A stretch of 64,000 nt of DNA from Runella defluvii (GCF_014195535.1 NZ_JACIBY010000004.1:285945-349944); one strand, 5' to 3'. Shown: positions 1 to 8,881, counted from the first letter of the stretch. Numbers and translations are program-made. The notes: a model not told the origin generated them from the sequence alone.

Positions 1-405
1 TTTAGTGTCGAGTGTAAAGTGTCGAATTTTAGTGTCGAGGTTAGAGTGCAGAGTGTCGAATTTTTTCAGTTTTGACTTTTTCTATTCGACATTCTATACT
101 CTGCATTCGACAATTTTTAGTGTCGAGTGTAAAGTGTCGAATTTTAGTGTCGAGGTTAGAGTGCAGAGTGTCGAATTTTTTCAGTTTTGACTTTTTCTAT
201 TCGACATTCTACACTCTGCATTCGACAATTTTTAGTGTCGAGTGTAAAGTGCAGAGTGTCGAATTTTTTCAGTTTTGACTTTTTCTATTCTACATTCTAC
301 ACTCTCCATTCGACAATTTTTAGTGTCGAGGTTAGAGTGCAGAGTGTCGAATTTTTTCAGTTTTGACTTTTTCTATTCGACATTCTACACTCTCCATTCG
401 ACATT
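1..405. repeat. Tandem array of ~115-bp AT-rich repeat units with internal palindromes
   Basis: Four consecutive copies of one unit can be read here. The first two have a period of 115 bp (the word TTTAGTGTCGAG recurs near 1, 116 and 231). The third is about 88 bp because an internal GTGTCGAATTTTAGTGTCGA stretch is missing, and the fourth is a shortened variant that stops right at the end of the neighbouring SDR gene. Each unit carries imperfect inverted repeats: TGCAGAGTGTCGAAT pairs with ATTCGACATTC...CTCTGCA. Because 115 is not a multiple of 3 and the units have few stops, the array throws up spurious open frames. I see no gene here. The function is unknown; it may be a dispersed intergenic repeat of this genome. 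Confidence 0.85.
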
Positions 406-1200
406 TCATAAATGTCCCTCCGTCACTGACCAGCCTCCGTCAACGGCGAGGACTTGGCCTGTTGTAAAAAGAGCATAATCAGATAAAAAATAGAGAGCAG
501 CGCCATCTAAATCAGCGGGTTGCCCGTTGCGGCCGCCGTCGAGGGGTTGTTTGGTTTTAATAAAATCCATGATGAGCGTGTTTTGAGAAGCACGCTGGCT
601 CATGGGGGTTTCCACCAATGCGGGGGCAAGCACGTTGACGCGTATGTTGTCTTTGGCGTAATAGGCCGCAATGGATGTACTAAAGCCGATAATGGCTGAT
701 TTGGTCGCCGCATAAGCGTGGGTGGTAAAGTAGGTAGGCGAAGGTGAAAAACCGAGCACCGAACCCACATTCAGGATAGAACCACCCGTTTTTTGGGCTA
801 AAAACTGACGTATCGCTGCTTGGTTGGAAAGCATGAGCGAGGTAAGGTTCAACTCAAACGTTTTGTTCCAACCCTCCAACGTAAGCTCGTGCAAGGGGCC
901 ATCGCCAAACTTTCGTCCACTTCCTCCAGCCACATGGTACAGTCCATCAAAGCGCCCGAAGGTATGAATCGCTTGGGCAATGGCGTGGGGAGCCGTACTT
1001 TCGTGCGTGGCATCAGCCGAAATGACCACCGCCGAAGGCCCCAATTGCCGTTGGGCTTCTGCACAGCTTTCGGGGTTACGACCAACGACGACCACTTGGG
1101 CGCCGTGCCGAACAAACGCACTCGCGGCCGAAAGCCCAATGCCCGTGGTACCGCCAATGACGACAATTGTTTTCTGGTCGAGCCATTTTTCCGTAACCAT
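406..1200 (-). CDS. SDR family NAD(P)-dependent oxidoreductase (short-chain dehydrogenase)
   Basis: A complete 264-aa classical short-chain dehydrogenase/reductase, the usual length for the family. The Rossmann nucleotide-binding motif is GGTTGIG at residues 16-22, and an NNAG-equivalent HVAGG follows near residue 90. The catalytic serine lies in NVGSVLGF, the YxxxK pair is YAATK, and the C-terminus has the usual DGGWS. It has no signal peptide, so it is cytosolic. The substrate cannot be told from sequence; many such proteins are 3-oxoacyl- or sugar-alcohol dehydrogenases. The ATG at 1200 lies about 90 bp from the divergent neighbour. The 3' end abuts the repeat array, whose last copy ends within a few bases of the TGA stop. 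Confidence 0.93.
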   Translation of the reverse strand: MVTEKWLDQKTIVVIGGTTGIGLSAASAFVRHGAQVVVVGRNPESCAEAQRQLGPSAVVISADATHESTAPHAIAQAIHTFGRFDGLYHVAGGSGRKFGDGPLHELTLEGWNKTFELNLTSLMLSNQAAIRQFLAQKTGGSILNVGSVLGFSPSPTYFTTHAYAATKSAIIGFSTSIAAYYAKDNIRVNVLAPALVETPMSQRASQNTLIMDFIKTKQPLDGGRNGQPADLDGAALYFLSDYALFTTGQVLAVDGGWSVTEGHL

Positions 1201-1203
1201 GCC

Positions 1204-1211
1204 TAATTTTG
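1204..1211 (+). promoter_or_regulatory. Candidate Bacteroidota -7 box (TAATTTTG)
   Basis: An exact match to TAnnTTTG in the 91-bp divergent region. It points towards the gene starting near 1292 and would give a leader of roughly 75 nt. No clear -33 TTTG is seen because the upstream side is the SDR coding start, so the match could be chance. Confidence 0.25.
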
Positions 1212-1291
1212 CGTTATTGTACTGTTAACTTATTATAAAGAGTTGAATGGTTAGTTTTCTAATCAAACATTCGTCGAAAACTTAAAAGAAC

Positions 1292-2179
1292 TTGGTAACA
1301 CAAACGCGATTTGAGGAGGAAGTGAGGGCTTTTTTGTCTTTTCAACAAGACCAAGAGCTACCCATTTTTGGGGAAAGGTTTTCCTGTCCAGTGCTTTATT
1401 ATCCTGAACGTTTACTGGCGATTCACCTCATTTCGTTGGAAAAAACAAACCTACTTTTACCCGATACTTTTGTACAATTGAGCGATGCTTTGGCAGCGGA
1501 AGGCATCAAAGTAATTCATTTGTGGGAAGATGTGTGGTATTCCAAAAAAGCTGTGGTTCAGTCGAGGCTGCGGGCGGCGTTTGGTATTTCTCAACGCATT
1601 CCTGCCCGACTTACAAAGGTTCGCCGAATTGATAAACCTACCTTAGAGTGGTTTATGGACGTTCATCACTTGCAAGTTTCTACCAATGCGAAGTTTAAAT
1701 ACGGTCTTTTTTTGCCTAAAAATTACCAGCGCATTTTAAAAGATGACAGTCCTGCAACACCGTTTTTGACCCAACAAATGACGATTCAAGGAGAAGCTTT
1801 GGTGGCTGTGGCTTCGTTTAGCGGGGGAAAAAATATCCTAAGAGAAGGGAAAACGTTCCGCTCATTTGAGTTGATTCGTTTTGCCAATCATCTTGACTGC
1901 ACGGTGGTAGGGGGATTGGATAAATTGCTGAAAGCTTTTGTGACCGAACTACAACCCGACGATATTATGACTTACGCCGACCGCGATTGGTCCGACGGTA
2001 GAAGTTACGAACGATTAGGTTTTGAACGAATGGGAGCGACACCTTCGCATACTTTTTGGGTCAATCCTGACACCTGGGAACGACACTATGCCGAGCGACT
2101 TTTGCCCGACGACATTGGAGTTCATTGGGTAAAAGTATATAACTCAGGGAATTGGAAGTTTTTGAAAAAAATGATTTGA
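1292..2179 (+). CDS. Conserved hypothetical protein with C-terminal GNAT-like region
   Basis: A 295-aa soluble protein. I recognise the overall pattern as a conserved Bacteroidota protein but not a proven function. The N-terminal part has a Vsr-like segment (GIKVIHLWEDVW, about residues 71-82). The C-terminal half has a pattern reminiscent of N-acetyltransferases: YGLFLPK, ALVAVASFSGG, TVVGGLDKLLKAF, then MTYADRDWSDGRSYERLGF. A stop codon at 1283-1285 restricts the start: the only early choices are TTG at 1292 or GTG at 1322. The GTG is preceded at very short spacing by GAGGAGG, so translation may really begin there. No signal peptide or membrane segment. Neighbours give no functional clue. 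Confidence 0.8.
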   Translation: MVTQTRFEEEVRAFLSFQQDQELPIFGERFSCPVLYYPERLLAIHLISLEKTNLLLPDTFVQLSDALAAEGIKVIHLWEDVWYSKKAVVQSRLRAAFGISQRIPARLTKVRRIDKPTLEWFMDVHHLQVSTNAKFKYGLFLPKNYQRILKDDSPATPFLTQQMTIQGEALVAVASFSGGKNILREGKTFRSFELIRFANHLDCTVVGGLDKLLKAFVTELQPDDIMTYADRDWSDGRSYERLGFERMGATPSHTFWVNPDTWERHYAERLLPDDIGVHWVKVYNSGNWKFLKKMI

Positions 2180-2310
2180 TATTTTTCTCGCAGATGTTCT
2201 GTGGGTAAAAAACTGTGCTAAATTTTTTATGCCAACGCATGGCCTTTGAGTGGGTTATTTAACGTATTTTTAGGTGTTTATCTAAACCCCTAGAATTCTC
2301 CTTTTTTGTT

Positions 2311-4263
2311 ATGAAACGACTGCTACTCTTTTGCCTTGTACTGCTTCAATTTCAGGCCATTGCCCAGCTAAAGTTTGCCCGCTTATTTTCAAATCACGTG
2401 GTGCTTCAACGCCAAAAACCAATTCCTGTTTGGGGGTGGGCCAAGCCTAAGGAAAAAGTCACGGTGACGTTGGCTAACCAAAAACTTTTGGCTACAGCCG
2501 ATGACGCAGGAAAATGGAGCGTAAAATTCAAACCCATGGAAGCAGGCGGCCCTCATCGGTTGGTGGCTACTACGCTGACGGGCAAAGCCGAAGTAGAGGA
2601 TGTGTTGATGGGGGAGGTGTGGTTGTGCTCGGGGCAGTCAAACATGGAATGGCCCGTCAAACAAGCCGATAATTTTCGCCAAGAGAAGAAAAATGCCAAT
2701 TTTCCCCAAATACGCCATTTTTACGTAGAACATAACGTAACGATGGACATTCAAACTGACCTTGCCTCGGGCGAGTGGAAGGTGAGTGACGAAGAAAACG
2801 TGGGCAATTTTACGGCTGTCGGGTTCTTTTTTGCCAGAGAATTAGCCCAAAAGCTGAACGTACCCATCGGCTTGCTTCATTCGTCGTGGGGAGGTTCGCA
2901 AATCGAAGGGTGGATTAGCAAAGAAGCCATGCAAACCAACGATGAACTGAAACCCTACGCCAATGCCCTCCCCAAAACGTGGGAAGAAGCCGATGCACAA
3001 CTCGACCGCCAAACGCGCAAACAGTTGCTAGGCAGTGAGGCGGAGGTTACGATGGCGGATGAAAAAAAATATACCGAAGCGGGATACGATTTCTCGAAAT
3101 GGCGCTCGGCGGGAAGTCCTTTGGGGGCGTGGGATTGGAAAGGAATTTGGATGTTTAGGGGCAAAGGGTTTATGGCCAAAACCATCGACATCCCTGAAGA
3201 CATGGTAGGACAAACCACGACGTTGGGGTTGGGCATTCAAGATAGTTTCAACGAAATGTACATCAATGGCAAGCTGGTCTATGCAGGTATGATGCAAGGA
3301 GTCCGCAAAATAGCCCTTCCTGCCGATGCGTGGAAAGCTGGCGCCAATCGGCTTGTCATAAAATTTGGGAATATGGTTGAGCATCCGTGGTATGGTTTGG
3401 GGGTAAATGGCACGCCTGACGATTTGTTTGTTAGCTCCAAAACCGCCAAAGTAAGCATTGCTTCCGATTGGTATCTTTTGCCTTCTTTTGCCGAACCTCA
3501 TACGTATAACCACAGTTGCAACAACGTCGGGACGACGATTTATAACGCCATGATTGCACCGCTCATTCCGTTTGGCATTCGGGGGGCACTTTGGTACCAA
3601 GGCGAGTCGAATGCGGGGCGGGCGTACCAATACCGACAGTCGTTTTCGTTGATGATTGATGATTGGCGGCAGCGGTGGGACGACGATTTCTCGTTTTATT
3701 TTGTACAATTATCAAGCTACGGTGGCTACCAAAACAGCAACAACGGAAGCAATTGGGCCGAGCTTCGTGAAGCACAAACCCTCGCACTTTCACTTCCCAA
3801 AACGGGTATGGCCGTAACGATTGACGTTGGAAACCCGAAAGATATTCACCCGACCAACAAACAAGATGTAGGCCACCGCCTGGCGCTTAATGCCTTGAAA
3901 ATGGATTTTGGGCAAGATATTTTGCATACTGGACCCGTGTATGATTCGGTAAAGTTTGACGAAGACAAGGCCGTTGTTTCTTTCAAAAACGTGGGGGAAG
4001 GTCTGATGGTAAAAGATAAGTTTGGGTACGTCAAAGGCTTTGAGATTGCGGGAGAAGATAAAGTGTTTCATTATGCCAAAGCCGAAATCATCGGCGATAA
4101 AGTAGAGGTGTATCATCCCAAAGGTGTGAAACCTATTGCGGTGCGTTACGCTTGGGCTGACGCTCCCGAAGACGCCAATTTGTTCAACCTAGAAGGGCTC
4201 CCCGCAGGGCCTTTCCGCACCGACGATTGGAAAAGTAAAACCGAAGGGCAGAAATTTCAATGA
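2311..4263 (+). CDS. Sialate O-acetylesterase-like secreted SGNH hydrolase
   Basis: A 650-aa exported carbohydrate esterase of the sialate O-acetylesterase (DUF303/SASA) family, which removes acetyl groups from sugars in the periplasm or at the surface. The N-terminus is a clean Sec signal peptide (MKRLLLFCLVLLQFQAIAQ). The nucleophile motif is GQSNMEWPV with Ser110. WYQGESNAGR follows in the second half, and the DIHPTNK block (Asp511, His513) supplies the charge-relay residues. A beta-sandwich insertion of about 120 residues (from about 270; GAWDWKGIWMFRGKGF onward) separates the two catalytic halves, as in other family members. It stands alone: 131 bp follow the previous gene, and a strong hairpin follows. 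The actual substrate (acetylxylan, sialic acid or another acetylated glycan) is open; the xylan locus 12 kb away makes acetylated xylan plausible. Confidence 0.92.
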   Translation: MKRLLLFCLVLLQFQAIAQLKFARLFSNHVVLQRQKPIPVWGWAKPKEKVTVTLANQKLLATADDAGKWSVKFKPMEAGGPHRLVATTLTGKAEVEDVLMGEVWLCSGQSNMEWPVKQADNFRQEKKNANFPQIRHFYVEHNVTMDIQTDLASGEWKVSDEENVGNFTAVGFFFARELAQKLNVPIGLLHSSWGGSQIEGWISKEAMQTNDELKPYANALPKTWEEADAQLDRQTRKQLLGSEAEVTMADEKKYTEAGYDFSKWRSAGSPLGAWDWKGIWMFRGKGFMAKTIDIPEDMVGQTTTLGLGIQDSFNEMYINGKLVYAGMMQGVRKIALPADAWKAGANRLVIKFGNMVEHPWYGLGVNGTPDDLFVSSKTAKVSIASDWYLLPSFAEPHTYNHSCNNVGTTIYNAMIAPLIPFGIRGALWYQGESNAGRAYQYRQSFSLMIDDWRQRWDDDFSFYFVQLSSYGGYQNSNNGSNWAELREAQTLALSLPKTGMAVTIDVGNPKDIHPTNKQDVGHRLALNALKMDFGQDILHTGPVYDSVKFDEDKAVVSFKNVGEGLMVKDKFGYVKGFEIAGEDKVFHYAKAEIIGDKVEVYHPKGVKPIAVRYAWADAPEDANLFNLEGLPAGPFRTDDWKSKTEGQKFQ

Positions 4264-4265
4264 TA

Positions 4266-4308
4266 AACGCGGGGCGAACATACCGAAATTCGTTATTCGC
4301 CCCGCGTT
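4266..4308. terminator. Bidirectional hairpin terminator
   Basis: A perfect 13-bp GC-rich stem (AACGCGGGGCGAA at 4266-4278 pairing with 4296-4308) with a 17-nt loop. It sits between the convergent esterase and DinB genes and just overlaps the DinB stop codon. The flanking T/A runs are short. Confidence 0.7.
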
Positions 4309-4750
4309 ATTCCAACAACCTCCGATGGTAATTGACCTGCCCCAAATGATAACCAAGGTGAGTCGCTAAGTGGATGAAAAAGTACTCAGTGGTGGTTTTG
4401 GTTTCCAACACAAGTTGCGGGTATTCGGCTTGATAGTCTTCGTCGGTGAGGGTAGCCAACGATGTTCTGATGACGTCAATGGTGGCGTCGATGTCGTTGA
4501 TAATTGTTTCTCTGGCTACGTTTTTGGCGCTAAATTCCAACGGACGGTTGCGAACGTAGCCCGTTTTTCCAATTTCAGCTCCAATGTACGTATTGAGATT
4601 GCCAATGAGGTGCAGCGCCAAATTTCCCGCCGAATTTGAAATCTGCTCAGCGACTTTCCAGATATTTTCTTCGTTTTTGTAGGCCAAAAGCTCCGCCTTC
4701 AGTCGGCGTAAATCCCGCTCAAAAAGCGCTGTTAATGTTGTTGAAAGCAT
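4307..4750 (-). CDS. DinB-like four-helix metalloprotein (DUF1572/DinB_2 type)
   Basis: A 147-aa cytosolic protein predicted to be all-helical. It has the DinB/YfiT superfamily signature: a first histidine in LALHLIGNL (about residue 47) and a C-terminal HLATHLGYHLGQVNYHRR with further histidines, together a probable divalent-metal site. The length is typical. Bacteroidota members are usually annotated as DUF1572 or DinB family proteins. Some relatives in other phyla are thiol-dependent transferases, but no reaction can be assigned here. It runs convergent to the esterase; its upstream side is a repeat-filled intergenic stretch, so it is probably monocistronic. Confidence 0.85.
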   Translation of the reverse strand: MLSTTLTALFERDLRRLKAELLAYKNEENIWKVAEQISNSAGNLALHLIGNLNTYIGAEIGKTGYVRNRPLEFSAKNVARETIINDIDATIDVIRTSLATLTDEDYQAEYPQLVLETKTTTEYFFIHLATHLGYHLGQVNYHRRLLE

Positions 4751-4811
4751 ATCGGTATATGGTTTTGTGGTTTGGTCGGGTTTTGAGAAACCCTTTGCAC
4801 GTTTTATAAGT

Positions 4812-5064
4812 CTTCACGGGGTTATAAGTAACCCCTGTTTCGGTTGTGAGCAACCGAAAACACACTTCGAGAGCAACCGAAAGCACATTTGGGCGTTTGC
4901 CCTTTGCCCCTTCCTACTTTCCACTTCACGGGGTTATAAGTAACCCCTGTTTCGGTTGTGAGCAACCGAAAACACACTTCGAGAGCAACCGAAAACACAT
5001 TTGGGCGTTTGCCCCTTTGCCTCTTTGCTTTTTGCCCCTTTGCCTCTTGCTATCTTGCCCCTTG
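4812..5064. repeat. Two tandem 112-bp hairpin-bearing repeats plus TTTGCC-rich tail
   Basis: The 314-bp gene-free gap between the DinB-like gene and the permease is filled by two copies of a 112-bp unit (starts near 4812 and 4924). Each copy contains GGGGTTATAAGTAACCCC, a palindrome-like stem, then TTCGGTTGTGAGCAACCGAA, a perfect 8-bp stem with a 4-nt loop, and another CAACCGAA. The second copy runs into a tail of TTTGCC/TTGCCCC words (about 5005-5064). This tail matches, in reverse complement, the repeat DNA found inside the linkers of the three giant secreted proteins further on. I see no coding sequence here. Confidence 0.85.
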
Positions 5065-6375
5065 CTACTTTCCACTTCGTTTAAAATACACATAAGCACC
5101 GCCGCCTAAGGCCAAAAATACCAAACCTGCGATGGCTTGTTCGGGCTTTTCGATCAATGTATTGACTACCACAAACGCCGACATGGCCATAAAAACCAAC
5201 GGTGTGATGGGGTAGGCCAACGTACTGTAATTGCGGGAAAGTTTACGCTTGCGAAAAGAAAAAATAGTAGCCGCCGTCAAGAAGAAAAAGGCCGTATCAA
5301 CAAACACAACGTAAGTGATGAGGTTAGAGAACGTTTTCCAAAAGATAAGCAGCAAAATCGTCCAAAACGACTGAAAAATAATGGCCCAGAAAGGTGTTTG
5401 GAAACGGGGGTGAATTTGGGCAAATTGCTTAAAAAATAGCCCATCTTCGGCCATCGCAAAGTAAATACGGGGAGCGGTAAGAATATAAATGCCAATCGTG
5501 CCGAGTACCGAAAGTACAATGAGAAAAGAAATAAACTTCGCGCCTAAGCCCCACACGGTCGAAATAGCTTCCGAGGCGACGCCCGTTGACGCTGCTATTT
5601 TTTCGATGGGGAGGAGTTTAAGGTAGGCTACGTTGATGGTGACGTAGGCCAAACACACAATGCCGATGCCGAGCAACATCGCCCTGGGTACCACGCGGTC
5701 GGCGTCTTTTACTTCGGCCGCAATGAAGGTTGCGTGCTGATAGCCGCCGTACGAAAAAGAAACCCCAATAAGGGCCAGTCCAAACGACGAGACAAGGGGT
5801 AATTGGTAGGAATTGGTGGTCCAAGTAAAATCAAAAAGACTGAAGTCTTGAGTGGCCATCAAAAAACCAATAAAGACCACGATGGCAATACCGATAAGTT
5901 TGGCAGAGGTAAAAACCGACGCAAAAAAACTTCCCCATTTGACCCCCAGCACATTCATAATGGTCAGCAGCGTGATGGTCAGAACGGCCACAATGAGCTG
6001 CGAACTTTCTGAAATCGGAATGAGCTCATTAAGGTAAGAAGTAAACACCAACGAAAGGGCCGCCAACGACCCCGTATTGATGACCAGTAGCATCGACCAG
6101 CCGTATAAAAATGCAGGGAGGTCGCCAAACGCTTCCTTGAGAAAAACGTAAAACCCGCCTGCTTTTTGGAAGGAAGATGAAATTTCGGCGAAGGTAAGCG
6201 CCCCACAAAGTGCTACGAAGCCTCCCACTACCCAAACGCCCAACATCCAGCCTGTGGTGGGTAAATAACCCGCAATTTCGGACGGTGTACGAAAAACGCC
6301 CGAGCCTATACTCGACCCGACGGCAATCATGGTAAGACTAAAAAGTGTGATTTGTTTTTGTAGTTGTTGAGACAT
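5065..6375 (-). CDS. APC-family amino acid permease
   Basis: A 436-aa inner-membrane transporter of the amino acid-polyamine-organocation superfamily (LAT/SteT-like branch), with about twelve hydrophobic segments. The first helix carries the family hallmark GSSIGSGVFRTP, the broken-helix substrate site. FAEISSSFQKAGGFYVFLKEA (shortened here to its family-typical GGFYVFLKEAF core) follows in TM2-TM3, and YGGYQHATFIAAEVKDADR near the middle is the usual APC loop. I take ATG at 6375 (MSQQLQKQ...) as the start. A GTG 13 codons upstream at 6414 is possible, but the extra residues add nothing to the fold. The substrate is probably a neutral amino acid, by family only. It is divergent from the metal-efflux operon. 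Confidence 0.88.
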   Translation of the reverse strand: MSQQLQKQITLFSLTMIAVGSSIGSGVFRTPSEIAGYLPTTGWMLGVWVVGGFVALCGALTFAEISSSFQKAGGFYVFLKEAFGDLPAFLYGWSMLLVINTGSLAALSLVFTSYLNELIPISESSQLIVAVLTITLLTIMNVLGVKWGSFFASVFTSAKLIGIAIVVFIGFLMATQDFSLFDFTWTTNSYQLPLVSSFGLALIGVSFSYGGYQHATFIAAEVKDADRVVPRAMLLGIGIVCLAYVTINVAYLKLLPIEKIAASTGVASEAISTVWGLGAKFISFLIVLSVLGTIGIYILTAPRIYFAMAEDGLFFKQFAQIHPRFQTPFWAIIFQSFWTILLLIFWKTFSNLITYVVFVDTAFFFLTAATIFSFRKRKLSRNYSTLAYPITPLVFMAMSAFVVVNTLIEKPEQAIAGLVFLALGGGAYVYFKRSGK

Positions 6376-6533
6376 GGGTCTAAAGGTTTGTTTCGCTGCT
6401 TTTGACGCAGTCACTCATCTAAGGAATCATTGCTAAAAAACTACTATGAGACTCATTAAGGGGTTTTTAATTCAGAATTAATGACAAATTAATCTTTCAG
6501 CCGCAGTTTTGCCTCGAATCTTTTTAGACCAAA

Positions 6534-7784
6534 ATGAGGCGTACACTGTTCATCGCAGCTTTTTTGCTGCCTTTTTATTGTTTTGCCCAAGACGCTCTTC
6601 GGCTTTCACTCAAGCAAGTCGATAGTCTTTTTTTACAAAATAATCTCATTCTTCTTTCGGAGCGATTTAGGATAGAAGCCAGCAAAGCAGCTGTCATTCA
6701 AGCCCGTTTGTGGGATAACCCGACCCTTTCTACGGAATGGAATGCCTATAATCCTGATAAAAAACGGGTGTTGGACGTGGCCAAAGGCGGACAAAAAATC
6801 GTGTCGATTGAGCAAGTGTTGCTAACGGCGGGTAAGCGTAGTAAACAAGTGGCCTTGGCCATCGAAAATGCCCAAATGACCGAATACGAATTTTTGGACT
6901 TGCTTCGTACGCTCAAATTTGAGTTGAGGAGCAGTTTTTTTGAAGTGTTTTTTCTTCAAAATACCCTCAATCGTTACCAGCTTCAAATCAATACGTTACA
7001 GACGACGGTCACTGCTTTTGAAGAACAGTACGAAAAAAACAACGTTTCCTTGCGGGAGTTACTTCGTCTCAAAGCCCTTCTATTTCAGCTTAATAACGAC
7101 AAAACTGAACTTCTTTTTCAAATTGCGGAGAAGCAAAAAGGGTTGAAAACACTGCTCAATACCAACCTTCAGGTTGTGCCATTGGTGAACGAAGTGGAGC
7201 TGAATCGCTATTTCCTTAATAGCTATACGGTGACCGCGCTAAGTGAGTTGGCACTTCAAAACCGAGGCGATGTCAAAGTCGTGGAATCGCTCAAGCGGCA
7301 GGCTGAGTTAAACTATACGCTCCAGAAATCATTGGCGGTGCCAAACCTCCGTTTGGGGGCGGTGTATGACCAATCGGGCAGTTATGTGAATCATTATACG
7401 GGCATCACCCTTGGGGCTGATTTGCCTTTTTTCAATAAAAACCAAGGGAATATCAAAACGGCAAAAAGCCTGATTGAGTACCAAAAAGGAGTGCAAAGCC
7501 AGAAAACCAACGCAGTTTCTAACGAAGTAGCTGAGGCATTTCAGAAGGTGCGCTACGTCGAAAACATGGTGCAAAGTGTGGATAGTAAATTCACCGACCA
7601 ATTTGAACAACTCAACAAAGGTGTCGTCGAAAACTTCCAAAAACGCAACCTTACGCTGCTCGAATTTATCGACCTCATCGAAACGTATAGTGAGAGCGTT
7701 AAGGAATTGAACCGCCTTAAAGCCGACCGAATAGGGGCATACGAAGAACTTAATTTTACTGTAGGACAAGAACTTTTCAACTAA
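6534..7784 (+). CDS. czcC: TolC/CzcC-family outer membrane efflux protein
   Basis: A 416-aa outer-membrane channel subunit of a tripartite heavy-metal efflux pump. The N-terminal signal peptide ends at about FYCFAQ (residue 19). The rest is the long, heptad-rich helical pattern of outer membrane efflux proteins, in two repeats: the first half around ARLWDNPTLSTEWNAYNP, the second from ALQNRGDVKVVE with LGAVYDQSGSYVNHYTGITLG. It is the first gene of a tight operon; the next start is 5 bp after its stop. It belongs to the CzcC/CusC branch found with CzcB and CzcA in Bacteroidota. The symbol follows the family and does not fix the metal. Confidence 0.9.
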   Translation: MRRTLFIAAFLLPFYCFAQDALRLSLKQVDSLFLQNNLILLSERFRIEASKAAVIQARLWDNPTLSTEWNAYNPDKKRVLDVAKGGQKIVSIEQVLLTAGKRSKQVALAIENAQMTEYEFLDLLRTLKFELRSSFFEVFFLQNTLNRYQLQINTLQTTVTAFEEQYEKNNVSLRELLRLKALLFQLNNDKTELLFQIAEKQKGLKTLLNTNLQVVPLVNEVELNRYFLNSYTVTALSELALQNRGDVKVVESLKRQAELNYTLQKSLAVPNLRLGAVYDQSGSYVNHYTGITLGADLPFFNKNQGNIKTAKSLIEYQKGVQSQKTNAVSNEVAEAFQKVRYVENMVQSVDSKFTDQFEQLNKGVVENFQKRNLTLLEFIDLIETYSESVKELNRLKADRIGAYEELNFTVGQELFN

Positions 7785-7789
7785 GAAAA

Positions 7790-8878
7790 ATGAATAAAGC
7801 TATCATAGGAGTACTGGTGCTGGTGGGTGCTGTTGTGCTCGTTTCGTGCGGAGAGAAAAAAGAAGCTACGGAAGAAAAAAAGGCATTTTCATTGTCGGAT
7901 ACGATGATGAAACGCATTGAGTTGGCCGATGCGGGCATAGCGCCTGTTCGTAGCGAACTGACACTGGTAGGAAAAATCAGTGCCGACGAAAACCGCGTCA
8001 TTAAGGTCTATCCGTTGGTGGGTGGAAATGTGGAGTCGGCTACTGTCGAACTCGGCGATTATGTCCGTAAAGGCCAAGTGTTAGCCACAATTCGGTCGGG
8101 GGAAGTGGCTGATTTTGAGCGACAAATGATTCAGGCGCAGTCAGAAGTGTTGGTGGCAGAAAAAAACTTAAAAGCTGCTGAAGAATTGTTTGAAAGCAAA
8201 CTCAACTCGCAACGGGAGGTCAATGTTGCCAAAAAAGAAGTTGAAAATGCCCAAGCAGAATTGAACCGCATCAAGGAAGTTTTTCGCATTTATGGCCTTG
8301 GAAAAAGTACGCATTACATCGTAAAAGCACCGATTGACGGTTTCGTGATTAGCAAAAATATCAACCCAGGAATGCAGCTTCGTTCCGACAATGCCGAGCA
8401 GATTTTTACTGTGGGTCAAATCAGCGAAGTGTGGGTAATGGCCAACGTAAACGAAAGCGATATTCCCAAAGTGAAGTTAGGGATGATGGCTGACATTCAG
8501 ACGATTAGTTATAAAGATGAACTCTTTCATGGTAAAGTAGATAAAATCTACAATGTGCTTGATCCCGATACTAAAAGTATGAAAGTGCGCATCCGACTCG
8601 ACAACAAAGGGTACAAACTCAAGCCCGAAATGCACGCCACGGTGTCGCTCAAGTTTGACGAAGGAGGGAGTATGATGGCCATTCCAGCCAGTGCAGTCAT
8701 TTTTGACCGTAGTAAAAATTGGGTGATGGTGTTTAAGAGTCGCACCCAAATCGAAACCCGTGAAGTGACTGTTTACAAAATGCTAAACAACGTGGCTTAT
8801 GTACAGGCAGGGCTGAAAGAAGGGGAGAAGGTTATTTCAAAAAATCAATTATTAGTGTACGACGCACTGAACGACTAA
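7790..8878 (+). CDS. czcB: CzcB/CusB-family RND periplasmic adaptor lipoprotein
   Basis: A 362-aa membrane fusion protein linking the inner-membrane pump to the outer-membrane channel. It is a predicted lipoprotein: the signal sequence ends in VVLVSC, giving Cys20 as the lipidated residue. A biotinyl-lipoyl-like half-motif (LGDYVRKGQVLATIRSGEV, about 85-103) precedes a coiled-coil hairpin (about 110-165). The other lipoyl half is YIVKAPIDGFVISKNINPG, and beta-barrel domains follow (QIFTVGQISEVWVMANV). There is no obvious His/Met-rich N-terminal metal-binding extension such as CusB has. It is translationally close to both neighbours (gaps of 5 and 3 bp). Confidence 0.92.
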   Translation: MNKAIIGVLVLVGAVVLVSCGEKKEATEEKKAFSLSDTMMKRIELADAGIAPVRSELTLVGKISADENRVIKVYPLVGGNVESATVELGDYVRKGQVLATIRSGEVADFERQMIQAQSEVLVAEKNLKAAEELFESKLNSQREVNVAKKEVENAQAELNRIKEVFRIYGLGKSTHYIVKAPIDGFVISKNINPGMQLRSDNAEQIFTVGQISEVWVMANVNESDIPKVKLGMMADIQTISYKDELFHGKVDKIYNVLDPDTKSMKVRIRLDNKGYKLKPEMHATVSLKFDEGGSMMAIPASAVIFDRSKNWVMVFKSRTQIETREVTVYKMLNNVAYVQAGLKEGEKVISKNQLLVYDALND

Positions 8879-8881
8879 ATT

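Noticed and set aside
5-478. Overlapping plus-strand open frames of 60-68 codons in the first 0.5 kb
   Set aside because: They are translations of the same low-complexity 115-bp repeat in shifting frames; the peptides are repeats of one another and one runs antisense into the SDR gene.
6376-6533. Promoters in the divergent region between the permease and the efflux operon
   Set aside because: No TAnnTTTG match with acceptable position was found on either strand; TAATCTTT near 6490 lacks the final pattern.
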